A stretch of 64,000 nt of DNA from Amoebophrya sp. A120 (Eukaryota; Sar; Dinophyceae; Syndiniales; Amoebophryaceae), in assembly GCA_905178155.1 (NCBI GenBank), contig CAJINV010000001.1, positions 10,782,311-10,846,310 of the forward strand. Direction: 5' to 3'. Shown piece after piece: positions 22,949-35,400 of the stretch. Below the pieces are notes generated by a model, which saw nothing but the letters and a program-made list of their open reading frames with translations, was not told the origin of the DNA and did not search any database. Numbering within the stretch: position 1 is the first letter of the stretch; each line of letters opens with the position of its first letter. A program made the position numbers and the translations under genes.

Positions 22949-25900
22949 ATGCCATCTGCACCAACTCCGAACCGCTCGACCTCGCCGTCGGAGCGACGCC
23001 GGAGCGCGGCGGAGCACCGCGCGCGTAACCATCGAAGAAGTGCGGCCCCTGCTGGCCAAAGCATCTACTCCGCACACCTGCCCGTTGTTCTTGTGCAAAG
23101 TCCCTACAATACGACCAATCGCTCCCAATACGGACCGCTCCTGTTTAACCCCGAAGAGGTTCACGAGCCTGTGGGCCGAGGTAGCACGGATGAAGAGCAA
23201 GACCCGCCATTCCCGGTGCGCACGCGCAGGCGCAGTCGCGGCTCCATGCAGGCGCTGGGTGGTGTACAGCCAGCACCTGAGGAGGACTCGCAATCTCCAG
23301 ACGCGCCGCGCCGTGACTCCATGCAGACGTTGGAAGGCCAGTCCGCACTGATTCAAATGTCTGGCAGCTCGGGGGAGGAAAATCAAAATGCGCACCGGAG
23401 CTCGCTGCTCGGAATTGGGGACCAAGACCCACCTTTGGCTCGGTTGAACTCTTCGGACGATGAAGGGAAGAAAAGTTCTTTCGTCGCAAGTACGCCGGAG
23501 CAAGGAATGGATAGTGATATTCCTGTTCCGTCACCCGGTGCTACGCAGACTGGCATACTGGCGGGCGAGGAAGTGTCCAGCCCTGCAGCGGGGAAAAGAA
23601 GCTCCATGGCAGCTTTAGGGACTGGGGACGCGGAGCAGACGGGCGTCATGATGTCTAATCCGGGCACTCCGGAAGATGGCACGACTCCACGGCTAGCGGG
23701 GAACAAGTCGGCTGAACTGACGTTGACTGAAAGGTTGAAGCTACCACAACTTGCCTCGATGGATACTCTTGCGGGAAATAATATCGAGGGAGCGAATACA
23801 CACACGCAAGACATGATTGCGGTAGCATACACAGACCAAACGATCGCTGCACCACCGACAGGTGCTGAAACGACTGTAGCGGCATTGGATAAACCGTCTG
23901 CTATCACGACCGAAGAACAACCAGTCATCTGGCAGCGACAGGGGCGACGTCGGGAAGAACCACAACCACAAATAGTTGCAGAAGTAGCTGCTGCTCCAGC
24001 AGTTGTAACTGTCCAGCAACATCAGGGCGATGCAGCCAACATTACGGTCGAGAAAGAGGGAGAGAACAACAAGAAGGAAGAACAGGTCGCTCAAAAAGTG
24101 GAACAAGGCAAACAAATCGCAGCAGCCATGGCTCCAAGTGGTCCAACTGTAACTTTGGCCGCTACCATATCTGCAGCCCATGATCATCAAGAAACTTTCC
24201 TACAGCGCGAAGATGACCTCGAAGTGGCGGAGGCGCAGCGTGACGAGTTACTTGCCGAGGCCGCGGCAGTGGAGGCGAAGGCGGAGAATAATGCCCTTGC
24301 CGTAGAGCAACAGCTGACGGCGCAGAAACGAGAGGTCGAGAAGATGCGCGCGGAGGCAAAGCGGATTTTGGCCGCGGCACAGGCGGAGAGGGACGAACTT
24401 CTCGCCAACGCCGAGGCCGAGGTGGCGCATTTGCAGCTGAAGGCCGAGGAGCAGAAGCGGCACTTGGATGCGCAGGAGGAGGAGCTAAAGCGCGTGGACG
24501 AGGACCGTGCGGCGGACAAGGAGAAATTTGTGCAGGAAGCGAAAAAAGTCCTGGTTCAAGCGGAGAAGGAGCGGGAGAAGATCCTGCAAGACGCTTGTTC
24601 CACGGCGGAAGACATTCAGAACCTGTTCTTCGAGGCGGATATCGGCCAGGAATTTTTGAACCTGTTGAAGGACTTGCGGCAACTGAGTCACAGTCTGGCC
24701 GCGGAACTCCCCGTGCTCGGGGTGGGCTTGACCGCGCACGATCAAATGATTTCGCAGAACGCGATTGCAACCTCGTCGAGCAGCAACTCTGAGGCGGATG
24801 AAGTAGATCAGGAGCAAATGGGAGGCGTCACCTCGGACGAGGAGGTGGACCCAACTGCTGCGAAAAACCCCGCTATTAGTAGAGAGGGAGACGCAGTCAT
24901 GAAAAACGCGCCGGAACAAGAGGATCAGGAGCAAGACCAATCTTCCACGATTCCAATTTTGACAAAAATCGAATCCGCGGAGCAAGCGGCCGAGCTGCTG
25001 CTCCCGAGCCGCACTGACTTGTCGAAAATCTGCGAGCAAATCGACCTGTTGCTGCTGCAAGCGCGGGAAATCCATACGGCGGGCGGGTTACAGAAGGTTT
25101 TAGCCATTGTCGCGTCAAGCCAGAAGATGTTCGATGCGCAGAGAAAGGCGGAGCTCGATCGAGCTAAGGAGGACGAAACTTCCACGGACGAAAGTGCGAG
25201 TGGACATGTGACTGCTGCTGGTTTATTTCCAGTTGCAAAAAGGCGGTCCACGAATACGCAGATGGAAGTTGAAGAGCGGGAACGGAAAATTGCTCTTTTA
25301 CAGGAGGAAAACGAGGACTTAAAGGACAAGTTGGAGCGACTAGCGCACGAACTAGCAGAAAAGGAGACGGAGTTGAATGACCCACTGAGACTCGCGGACC
25401 GCCAGAAACGAGCTTCGCGGGGGAAAACTGGTTCTCGATCTGGTGATGCTGTTGTGCAGGCTGTACTACCATCGGCCGCTGCCGTTGCTGACTGCGATGC
25501 TGCTTCCGCCCTTGCTGCTCTCGATCTCGCTCAGAATGACGCCGGTGCTCCTGCAACGCAAACTGCGTCCGCCGAGGCTCTTGCTGCAATTGATGGATCC
25601 TCTACTACCAATGCAAATGCTACAGCCGAGCAGCGAACTCAGTCCATGCCAACGACAACATGGCAACAAGACGGCGCTTACGTGCAGCTTCCAACAATGA
25701 CACTGACCGAGCTTGCTGCGAAGACTGCGGCGGTGTTTCAGAAAGAAGAGAAACTGCGCCAGAAGGAACGGCAGCTCGCCGAAAGAGCGCTCTCTCTGTC
25801 CGAAGAGGCGAAGCTGCTGGAGCAGGGCACGCAGGAGCTGGAACAGTTACAGGAGGAGTTGCACGTGCGGGAAGAGGCTCTGATCGAAAGGGAGCAAGAG

Positions 25901-28723
25901 GGAAACAACCTGATGGACGCGGTGTTGAACGAAGCGAAGGGATTCGTGCCCCCCGACGCGCACCACGACGTGTCCGTGGAAGCGAAGCAACTGCGCGAAG
26001 AACTTGTGCAGGTGCAAATCCTGCGCGCGAACGAGAAGGAGATGGTGCTAGCCACCAAGCGGCACATCGACCAAAAGTACGCAGCGCAGTTGGAGTTGCA
26101 GGTGGCGAAAAGCAAAAGTCGGGATCTGGTGGACAAACTGACGGACGCGGACATCGCGAAATTGACGGCGCAAAAAGAGTTGGAAAGCGTGAGGGCGATG
26201 CTGGACCAGACCGAAAAGAGCAAGAACGCGCTGGTGTCGGAGCTTCAACTCGTGGAGGAAAAGCTGGAGATTGCGCAGTCTGCGGTGCAAAATGCGCAAG
26301 CTGACATCGAGAAGCTGCTGGCGGAAGTGAAGGAGCTTGAAACCGTGAAACAAACCCTGCAGGAAGATTTGAGGCAAAGTCGATCTGACCAAGCGGAGCA
26401 GGAACGAAAGAGAGCAGAAGTTGTGGAAGAAAAGTTGCTCGCGGAGCAAAAGTTGGAAGACTTGGAAAAACAGCACGGAAAAATCCAGCAAGAGCAGGCG
26501 CAGCTAGTTGAGGCAAAGTTGTACCTGGAAAAATTGCACGAAGAAAGAAAAATGGAAAAGGAAGAGCTGGAAACGGAGTTGGGGCGTGTGAAGGATGTCA
26601 TGAAAAACACGGAGGTAGCAGCCATAGCCGACAGCGACGGGGAGAGAGCAAAATTGAAGCAGCAGTTGGAAGATTTGCGGGCGAAACACGCAAAAGCGCA
26701 GGAGGAGCTGGCCTTGCACGTGGAAGAGAAAAACCAGAAAAACGCCGACATGCTGAACCACCTGGCGGACATGCACGACTTGCACGCGGAGGCGCAGGGC
26801 AGTCTAGACACAGAGTTGCAGTCCAGCAAAGCGAACGAGGCGTTGCTGTTGCAGAAAATTGCGGATCTGGAAGCGGAAAAGAACGATTTGCAACTGGCTC
26901 TGCACACCACACAGCTCGTGTCCTCCGGCGGCCGCGGGATCGGTCGTGCGGCTGGCGACGCCGGTGGTGGTGAAGATGTTGAAAGCCCACGACCGCCCGG
27001 TGCGACTGTGGCTGCACTGCCGCGTCACGCGAGCGAGGGAGAGGCGAGAGAGGAGGACTTTGGTACAGAAAACGCGTCCGGCGCTATCGATTTGCAAGAG
27101 GCTGTTGGTTCTCAGTTTCGTCTTCCGGCTGCGAAAGTGGTGGCAACGGACGGGGAGAAGGCTGCGCCGGTAGTCGGTCCGCTCGTGATTGAGGAGGGGA
27201 TGCAGGACGAAAGTGGCGAAGAACAGGAAATAGACGGAGGCCAACATGTTGAGCAAGGGTCAGACTTAGATCCGCTTCCGCCTATGAAAGAAATCGATAC
27301 ACAAGAAGAAAGTGGACAAAAAGGAGCGCCCAAGGCTCCCTCGCATGCGTCGCCGTTCCCGGCAGCCTCCGATGCTGAGGATCCAGATTCCGCTGCTGGA
27401 AAAAGAGAACACGCACCTACTTCGAGTGACCAGGGCATCTCTGCCCTTCCAGAGGAAAATAAAATCGACACAATTTTGGACAACGCCGACACTGTCGCAG
27501 ACAACGGAACCAACGACAAGAGTCAAGACATCAGTGCGGACAACACGATCGCGTTGGATACAGATACTACTAAAGTCCGGTCTCTCGTCAAAGACCACCA
27601 CATGCGGACCTCCCGCGTCGCCCTCCCGTCCCCGCCCCGCGGCCGGCGCAACTTGCGACCGCTGGCCGCCGCGCGGAGGCGCGGCGAGGCAGCTGAAGCG
27701 GAGGAGCAGGGCGCGATGGGAGCTTTGGTGGACGACACGGTGCGGCTCATGAAGGAGATGCACGTCACGGAAGCCTTTAGCGGACTGAATCTAACCGCCG
27801 TAACGGCCATGGTGAATGACAACGTCGCCAAGGTGAACGAAATTCTCGAGCCCATGGAGATAGTCGCTTTCGACGAAGACGACCTCGGACACCCCGACAG
27901 TACTAGAGACAAAAACGGCAACTACACGCGGTCCTCTGGAGGTGGTATCAAGCGGTACGATCGAATGGCTTCTTCGAAAGATGACGACTCGAGTTCCGCC
28001 GGTTCTGCTGCGGGGAACCGTGATGGCGGAAAGAAGGAAGAAGAGGAGGAAAAAAGCCTTTTTTCGCTAGTTGGCGACTTTGCTTTTGACGTTGGAGCGG
28101 CGGTAGGCGAGTACGCCGGAGAGACAATGACGGCGCCGACGAACAAAGGTGAGATGAATGTTTCGAAAGATTCCACCACAACGAAAAATGTGGCGTCGCT
28201 CATCCCATTTCACGGGGAGAACATTGTCAAGCTCGAAAAGAAGAGCAGTAACCCGCAAACAACTGGGCCTGTGGTGGTGCTATCCGCGTTGCCGTCGTTC
28301 TTGGAAATGGACCGAGACAACAAGGAGATGCCGGATCTGCCAGCAGGCGCTGCTGCGCATTCAGAAGAACAGGGGGCCCTGTTTTCTACTATTCAGTTTT
28401 TAGAGCAACCGACGCCTACAGATGATGCCCCAGGAGTGGGAACGAGAACAGGAACACCGCCCCCGGGGGCGGCGGGTGGCGCCGACGCAGCTGCATCCGC
28501 GGCCGCTCAACCCGCCGCAACGAGGCGGAGTCTCGCAAATGCAGTAGATGAAGACATTTCAGCGCGCGGCACAACCGGGAGTGGTGGCACGGGCGCGCGG
28601 CGGATTTTGGCGCAGGGTTTGAACAATAGTAACCGACCGAGTTTGAGCCTCCCGCTCAACCAGCGCACCGGTCATCGCAGATCGCAAACTTTTAGAATTC
28701 CGAGCAGCAGCACCAATTTGTAG
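22949..28723 (+). CDS. Large coiled-coil protein
   Basis: Uninterrupted frame of 1924 residues from an ATG at 22949 to TAG. Residues 1-410 are Ser/Thr/Glu-rich with recurring RDSMQTL or KRSSMAAL-like patches (SRGSMQAL, RRDSMQTL, GKRSSMAAL), suggesting repeated phosphosites. Long heptad-rich Glu/Lys/Leu helices follow at about 420-560, 770-810 and 920-1315, then an acidic disordered tail with a basic Arg-rich patch (PSPPRGRRNLRPLAAARRRG) near residue 1555. The architecture suits a cytoskeletal, basal-body or vesicle-tether filament; no specific family is recognised. It is the longest uninterrupted coding block in the window and carries no introner. Confidence 0.85.
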   Translation: MPSAPTPNRSTSPSERRRSAAEHRARNHRRSAAPAGQSIYSAHLPVVLVQSPYNTTNRSQYGPLLFNPEEVHEPVGRGSTDEEQDPPFPVRTRRRSRGSMQALGGVQPAPEEDSQSPDAPRRDSMQTLEGQSALIQMSGSSGEENQNAHRSSLLGIGDQDPPLARLNSSDDEGKKSSFVASTPEQGMDSDIPVPSPGATQTGILAGEEVSSPAAGKRSSMAALGTGDAEQTGVMMSNPGTPEDGTTPRLAGNKSAELTLTERLKLPQLASMDTLAGNNIEGANTHTQDMIAVAYTDQTIAAPPTGAETTVAALDKPSAITTEEQPVIWQRQGRRREEPQPQIVAEVAAAPAVVTVQQHQGDAANITVEKEGENNKKEEQVAQKVEQGKQIAAAMAPSGPTVTLAATISAAHDHQETFLQREDDLEVAEAQRDELLAEAAAVEAKAENNALAVEQQLTAQKREVEKMRAEAKRILAAAQAERDELLANAEAEVAHLQLKAEEQKRHLDAQEEELKRVDEDRAADKEKFVQEAKKVLVQAEKEREKILQDACSTAEDIQNLFFEADIGQEFLNLLKDLRQLSHSLAAELPVLGVGLTAHDQMISQNAIATSSSSNSEADEVDQEQMGGVTSDEEVDPTAAKNPAISREGDAVMKNAPEQEDQEQDQSSTIPILTKIESAEQAAELLLPSRTDLSKICEQIDLLLLQAREIHTAGGLQKVLAIVASSQKMFDAQRKAELDRAKEDETSTDESASGHVTAAGLFPVAKRRSTNTQMEVEERERKIALLQEENEDLKDKLERLAHELAEKETELNDPLRLADRQKRASRGKTGSRSGDAVVQAVLPSAAAVADCDAASALAALDLAQNDAGAPATQTASAEALAAIDGSSTTNANATAEQRTQSMPTTTWQQDGAYVQLPTMTLTELAAKTAAVFQKEEKLRQKERQLAERALSLSEEAKLLEQGTQELEQLQEELHVREEALIEREQEGNNLMDAVLNEAKGFVPPDAHHDVSVEAKQLREELVQVQILRANEKEMVLATKRHIDQKYAAQLELQVAKSKSRDLVDKLTDADIAKLTAQKELESVRAMLDQTEKSKNALVSELQLVEEKLEIAQSAVQNAQADIEKLLAEVKELETVKQTLQEDLRQSRSDQAEQERKRAEVVEEKLLAEQKLEDLEKQHGKIQQEQAQLVEAKLYLEKLHEERKMEKEELETELGRVKDVMKNTEVAAIADSDGERAKLKQQLEDLRAKHAKAQEELALHVEEKNQKNADMLNHLADMHDLHAEAQGSLDTELQSSKANEALLLQKIADLEAEKNDLQLALHTTQLVSSGGRGIGRAAGDAGGGEDVESPRPPGATVAALPRHASEGEAREEDFGTENASGAIDLQEAVGSQFRLPAAKVVATDGEKAAPVVGPLVIEEGMQDESGEEQEIDGGQHVEQGSDLDPLPPMKEIDTQEESGQKGAPKAPSHASPFPAASDAEDPDSAAGKREHAPTSSDQGISALPEENKIDTILDNADTVADNGTNDKSQDISADNTIALDTDTTKVRSLVKDHHMRTSRVALPSPPRGRRNLRPLAAARRRGEAAEAEEQGAMGALVDDTVRLMKEMHVTEAFSGLNLTAVTAMVNDNVAKVNEILEPMEIVAFDEDDLGHPDSTRDKNGNYTRSSGGGIKRYDRMASSKDDDSSSAGSAAGNRDGGKKEEEEEKSLFSLVGDFAFDVGAAVGEYAGETMTAPTNKGEMNVSKDSTTTKNVASLIPFHGENIVKLEKKSSNPQTTGPVVVLSALPSFLEMDRDNKEMPDLPAGAAAHSEEQGALFSTIQFLEQPTPTDDAPGVGTRTGTPPPGAAGGADAAASAAAQPAATRRSLANAVDEDISARGTTGSGGTGARRILAQGLNNSNRPSLSLPLNQRTGHRRSQTFRIPSSSTNL

Positions 28724-29439
28724 TAAGTACGCATTTATCATTGTTCATCTCCCGACATGGAGTAGGAGTAGGAGTACGCGCACGCAGTTAGTAAGTACGC
28801 ATTTTTTGTTCTTCCTGAGTACAAATTCTGCCGAAGATAATGGCACGGCATAACGCATTAGATTTTGTTTATTTCGTACAAGCGAAGTTCAGAGTGAAAA
28901 AGAAAATCTGCCCTCCAGGGCTCGGTTATATGCTGCGGCAGCACGACACAACTTGTTTGAAGGGGGCGGTTGCTGCTTTTCGTGTTCCAATGTGTGTCGG
29001 TGCCCGGGAGTGACAGCGGGTCAGTATCGATAGAGGAAATCGGGCCTCATTGAGGATTTCTGGAGCGAAAACGAAACCTCAGAGTGCAGAATCAAAGTTG
29101 CAATCGTCTAGACAAGTTGCTTGCGTGATTTCGTCGTGTTGACAGTGCTTAAACAATCTAAAACTTTGTTCCGTCACGTGGCACAATGTCGCTTCCTCTC
29201 TTGATCACGACTGCTCAGCGGCTAGAAGAAGAGAATGCTCCTCTCGCAGCTCTCAGCCGCCTTCTACCCTTGTGGCAGTTAGTGAAAGAAGAAGGCCAAC
29301 AACGGTCGTGTGAGGTGCGCCGCAGCAAGTCCGGGCAGCTGCGCGACAAGATCTGCTTGTTCCAGACACGAAGACCACCGGCCTCATCTGGTCGTGTCCT
29401 CATTCGAAACACGAGAAATCAGGGCTGGTTTGTGCAGCC
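28724..29439. other. Intergenic spacer with a short duplicated motif
   Basis: About 0.7 kb. The string AGTAAGTACGCATTT occurs at about 28731 and again some 55 bases downstream. A frame from an ATG at 29186 runs to 29548 out of phase with the next gene; its first 30 codons could be a 5' exon, but I could not support a junction. Confidence 0.45.
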
Positions 29440-32400
29440 ATGCCCGCGGACACGGAACACACCCGAGCGCTGCTCTCTTCGGCGCCCAGCCTGGAGAAAG
29501 GCAGCACCGCGCTGCATGCGGCGGCGATCAGCGGAGACCTCGCGTTGATGGAGTCGCTTCTGCGGCGGCACGCGGATCTGCTGGACAGCCCGAACTCGAG
29601 CGGCCTTACCCCGCTTTCCGTCGCGGTTTCCAGTGGGAACCTGGAGATGGTCGAACTTCTTCTGACAAACGGCGCGAAGCTCGGGGTACAAACTTCTTTC
29701 GGGATGAGCATTCTGGAGGTGGCGGCGCAAAAGGCACCCGAAATCGAAATGTTTCTCCGGAAGACTGCCGAAGCGAGGAAAACGGAACTAGCACAGAAGT
29801 TGGCAGAAGCACAGGAACTCTACTACAGGATCGACGCGGAGCTGCAGGACTTGCACAAGCTGACGGACTCCAGTCCACCGACGGCAGTAGGAGCAGTTGT
29901 AAACCATTCAATATCTCCACAGGAGGAGCAAGAGCAACCGGCAAACGACGAGCAGGAAGTAGATGAGGATGCAAGTGCAGAGCAAGGCGGATCCGATGCA
30001 GCTGGAGCGAAGGAGACCGTGCCGGGAGAGGATGTCGTTCGTGCAACCTCCGCGAACAAGCCGGCAGAGCCTGCTACAGCACCGGCACCAGCAGCCGAAA
30101 AGTCTCTTCCTATCGGGCCTAAGGACCACTACTACGTCCGCTATGCAAATGAGATTCAATCCTGCATCACCGCGCTGGCCGACGCTAGGCAGTACTGGAG
30201 CCCGGTGTTTGTCGGAAATTTCTTCGGCTCAGCCTTCGCGCAAGAAGTAAAACCATCTAAGCTATCATCAAGAGATTCATCCTCAGCTCCCAACAGTACC
30301 AAAAAAGCAAAGCGCAAGTTCAACGAAATACGTGTGGCCGAGGCGGACTTGAGTTTGCAATCCGCCGTACACCGGCTGATGACCATGGCGGCAGATCGCA
30401 AAGCGCATTTAGACCACACGCAGGCCTTGGAACTCCCCTTGAAAGAGGTAGACGTGTACACGAAGACGGGCGTAGCGGTCGAGTCTGGCTCCTCCGAAGA
30501 AGAGAATATTGCGACCGACGTGATGGCGCGCGTCATGGCAAAGGAAATACCGGTGGTGAAGGTACGACACGGAAATTTTTTTTCTATGGCGTCCGCAACC
30601 ATGTTTGTTCTTGTTGTATGGAACACTCTAGGTTACTCTTTTGTGCGAAGGCTATGTTTTTGTTGTGTCTGTAGTTGTACTTGTACATCTTCTTATATTT
30701 TAGGAATCGAAATTTCGTCGACTTCCAAACTACTACGTTGAAGACGCAATATCACAGGATGACCCCTATCAAGTTAGCGCCGATGGGCACTTGCTAAGTG
30801 CCGGGAAGGAGATCAACTACTGGGAAAGTTTGGTGTTTCCGGACCAGAAAAAATACACGGAGCCCAGCGAGTCTGACACCGACCGAACTGTCAGAGGGTA
30901 TGAAGTTTTAGTAATTTTTGCTGTCAGAGGCAGCGGTTGCGGTAGAAGGACGAGGATCTTTTTCATAATTCTCGGTGCTTCGAATGAAGACCCTCGATCT
31001 TGCATCTAGGGTGCAATATTTGTACTATAATTTCAGCATGACCTTTCTTGATGACGATGAGATGATCCTCTGAGGGTAATCAATATCAACTGTACAACGA
31101 AATTTATTCAAGGGACTGGTTCGGGAACCCGATGGCTGTAGTGAAGGACATCTTTGTCGTTGGCCGGCGCTTCATCACTTCGGAGGTATTCACGACGAGC
31201 GTGAAGCTTCTGAAAAAAGAAAAAGCAGTTCCGCCCGGCACGGTGCTGGGATTCCTGTCCGGAGAGTATTGCAGGTAAAGGCGGAGGAAGTAGTGTGATT
31301 TTAGTGCATTCATGTTTTAGCAACATGCAGGGAGTTCATCTTCAGCAGGTCGTGTCTTTTTTGCATGAAGATTTTTCAGCAGCTGCAGCTGCAGTTTGGT
31401 TTGATACCGAATGCTGAAACGCAAAGAAATCTTATTATCAGGAAACAAGTGTACGACGCACAGAACGCGAGCGAGAGCGGGTACTTTTTCGCTCCTGGTA
31501 CTTACGCGGTACAGAAGCTGTGCGCCGATCGCAGTGTTGCTGCGGAGCGACTCTTTTTACTGCTGGACTCGCCGGAAGTGAATCCGCTGAATGCAATCGG
31601 TGACGTCACTGGCGACCCGTTTCGATTGCTCGAGAGGCAGCCAGACAGTACTAGCTTATTTATTGTCACACTTATTTTGTTTTGTTGTTGTTAGGAATTC
31701 TGAACACATTCACAGCATACGAATAGCGGCCGAGTTCGCATCTTTCTGTTTGGAATGATTCAGAACGGAGTACTGATTCACATCTGTATACAGGTGGTGT
31801 TTCAAGATGGATTGATTCGTTTGGTTTGGTCAACCAGACCACAAAGACGACGAGACGACTAAGCTAAACGGTTAGGATCGTTACTGTGCTGAAGATCAAG
31901 ATCGATGGAACCACGCAGGGGAGCTTGAACACGCATTGCATGCTGTGTGCATAAAGCTCTAGTCAACATTCCCCCCCCCAAGCGCAAGCCGTTTCTCGAA
32001 AATCGCAGCAAGTAAAAGCTGTTCGACAAAATCACCACCAGAAGCTTGCAATGAAAAAGCAAAGCAGAATGGTGGATCACAAGTTTTTCTTTCAAAAGCG
32101 ATCAGGATGGCTACGGCATGAAAAAGCGCAAGGGGCTCCGGCGTATACAAGTTCCTTTCTAAGCCCAAAGGTCTTCAAGTGAAAAGAAGAGACCGGGCAC
32201 GCCTACCACAGTGAAACAAGCGTCGACCTCCTCAGGGTCTTCGGACACTTTCACTTTCCTCTTGTTCGTCATGTGCGGATTGTGGTGGAAGACGTGATCT
32301 CGAACCTCACGAGGCACATTGTTCTTTGTGAGGCAATCAGCTTTCATGTGCTCAGTGGGACAGAACTTAATCTTTTCGCATTCATCCGCAACTTTGTGGT

Positions 32401-35400
32401 AGCGCAGGGCAACGTGGCGGCTACGCGGGCGCTGTGCATCGCCTGGCGTCTTGGCGACCGTGATGGCGGTCTGATTGTCCATCCAAAGGTCTTCGCTAGC
32501 ATCGCGATCTTCAAGAAAACCCTTGAAGGTGCATGTCTCGGACATGATCAGTCCATCAGAGCCAGCTACAAACTCTGCTTCGAATGTGGAATGCGTTCTG
32601 ACCGATTGGCGCGCGGTCTTCCACACGATGGGGGCGCCTCTGTAGTACAGCAGAGCGCCAGACGTGCTTTTCAACGTTACAAAACAAGATGCAAAACTTG
32701 CGTCGGTGAAGAGATTCCAGTCTTTCAACTTTTCTCCCTTTTGCAGAAGTGATCCGTATACCTGCTTGAACTTTTGTTCGTTCTCGGGTGAGTAGTCGAT
32801 GCCTACGTCTTCGGTGTGAATGACATAGCGCAAAACTTTCTTTACGCATGCGACTACTGCTTTGGTGCAGGGCTTGCTTGCTACCTTTGCGAGGCAGTTA
32901 ACGGGCTGCGCGATGTCGGGCCTACAAATCGTTACGCACCATTGCAGGGCACCTACAGCTTCCCGCAACGGGAATTTCACTTCGGGCGAGGCGGTATCGT
33001 ACAGAGCTGATTCGGTGAAGCATGGATTGTCAACTTTCTTACAACCAACCATGCCAAACTTCGGAGCTAGTTTTGTTCGGATGTAACTCTGCATGCAAAT
33101 GCGTACTTTGTACTTGTTCGGGTTGTAGTGGACGTCTGCACCGAGCTGATCATACAAAAGATCACCATTTGGCTGGTGTTCGGGCTCAATGATCTTGCCA
33201 GGAAACTCTTTCAAAATCAAACTGACTTCATGCCTAAGCTCGTGCTCGTCCGGGCCTGTTGCGGTGTTGTCATCTACATAAACTCCCATCTTCATATACT
33301 TACTGAACTTCTTGTAACTCTGGAAGTTGTTGCCTGTGGCCTTGGAGAGCTTTCTCCACAACCCTTTTTCTGTTGACTGTGTCCAACCGAGACTGACTAA
33401 CTTCTTTTCGTAGTGCTTTGCCCACAGCCTCGGGGATTGTGGTAACCCATAAAGGGCACGAACTAGCTTCCGAATACCATCGTCGTTTTGCTCACGCCAT
33501 TCCTTTGGCAGACGAATGAAAATTTCCGAATCGATCAAGCTCTGTACGAATGCGTTGTCAATGTCAAACAAAATTATGGCATCACCATGCGCGGCGGCAT
33601 CGATCAGCAGGTAGCGCGAGGCTCCAAAGCTGATTACGGGCGCGTAAACTTCTAACTCACCGCCGGGCTTGTAGAGATTACCTAGGACGACAGCACGGCA
33701 CTTGAACTTGCCACAGCGCTTGCGGCTAAGCACCAATGCTATCGGGACCACGCCTGTGGTCTTAGCGCGTTCTAACTCTTCTGGAGTAGGCACTCTCCAC
33801 GTCTGAAACGCCTCAAGCTTGCACTTCTCGAGGGATTTGGCTTCTAACCAGTGCGGCGCATCTGGCGAGCTCATCGCGGCAACGTTCGCGAACTGTGGAA
33901 GTGCTTCGACTAACTCTTCACCCTCTTCGAAATCGTCTACGACGCTGTCACATACATAACAATCATTGATCACTTCTGCAAAGTCGGCATAAAACGCATC
34001 TGAGTTCTCGGCTTCGGACAATTGCTGCTTTGTTCTTCGCGTGCGTTGCGTTTTGTCCTTTGCCCCTTTGGGCCTACCGCGCGGGCGCTTGGTCTTTTCG
34101 CGACCAAAGACCACTTCAGGGTCTGGCTCATGGTGTTCAACCGTGTTCCGGGCGGGCGCGCGCGATGAAACTGAATCAGGTGCGGAATGCGGATTTTGTA
34201 CTTGCGAATTGTCACCACTGGCATGCTGATTTGACTGAAGATTGATGTCTTTGAACGAGGCAGAGGATGCGTTATGAGCGTGTTCTTGTGAAGCTGCTTT
34301 CTCGACTTCTAAAAGTGGCAGGGAGTTGGACCCGCCAACCCCCCCAGAACCTGAGACCTCTGAACCACCCGGATTTTTGCGCACAGGAGCACAATCCCGA
34401 TCAGAACCAACCACCCGGGCATTGTCCTTCGAGCCACAGATAGTCTGCAGGAGCTGGTCGTCTGAAACTACGACGCCACCGCGGTACCCTGGGCGTAGAG
34501 AGTCAACATTGTCGATCAAAACTGACTCGACAAACTTCACGGCGTTTGTTTCGTAAACTGCCCAGCGCAAAGCGCCGGCCTTGGAGTATCGATCATCCTT
34601 AACGTAAGTTCCAACTAGATAGCACGAGGACTGATCGCAATACCCAAGAAAGACTCCTTTCGTGTACTTCTCTACAAGTTTCTTGACCCCTTCTACTGGC
34701 TGTCTCAGGAAATAAGCGAGGCAACCGAAGCGACGCATCCTGGAGTCAAAATTCGAAGTCTTCAATATCTCATCGGGCTCTTGGGGTTCTGTGCGAGAAA
34801 CTTTCCGGTCATTTTGCAGTGACTTCCTCTGTCGACAAGCTTCCAAAGGTGAGAGACCATTGAACTGAGGGGCGCGCTTGTAGAATTTCCGCTGTAAGCG
34901 ATTCCACGTGTATACAAAGTAAGAAGCGGCATAATCCCAAAGTCTCAAGTCGACACCCACTAGATTAGCCCTTAAACCGGGACCCAGAGTACCCATGAAG
35001 CGTTCGCACACACCATTTTTCTGTGGTACGTATGGGACTGAGTGCTGCCGAAAAACGGAGAGCGCTTGGAGCGTATCCTCCCACTTCTTTGCTCTGAACG
35101 TGGGGTCGTTGTCACTGCGGACAAACCATACGACCTTATCTGTCAAGTCGATGCTGTCCGATGCGCGAAGTTGCTTGATTAGCCGTTCTACGACTGCGTA
35201 GGCCTGATCTTTGTGCTTCAACTTGAACTCAAACACACGCGCAACAGCAGGGCAAATGAAAATCAATAGCCATGAATTGCCTGTCAAGCTGACGGGTTTG
35301 ACTGGACCCCAAAAGTCAGCATCAAGTTGCTTTAGCGGTGTTGGATCAGAGTACTTCTGTGGTCGTTCTTTCCTAGCACCTGACCTGCCACCCTTTGCGA

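Noticed and set aside
29186-29548. 120-codon frame with an ATG upstream of the ankyrin/SET gene
   Set aside because: Different frame; a 5' exon is possible, but no junction could be justified from sequence alone.
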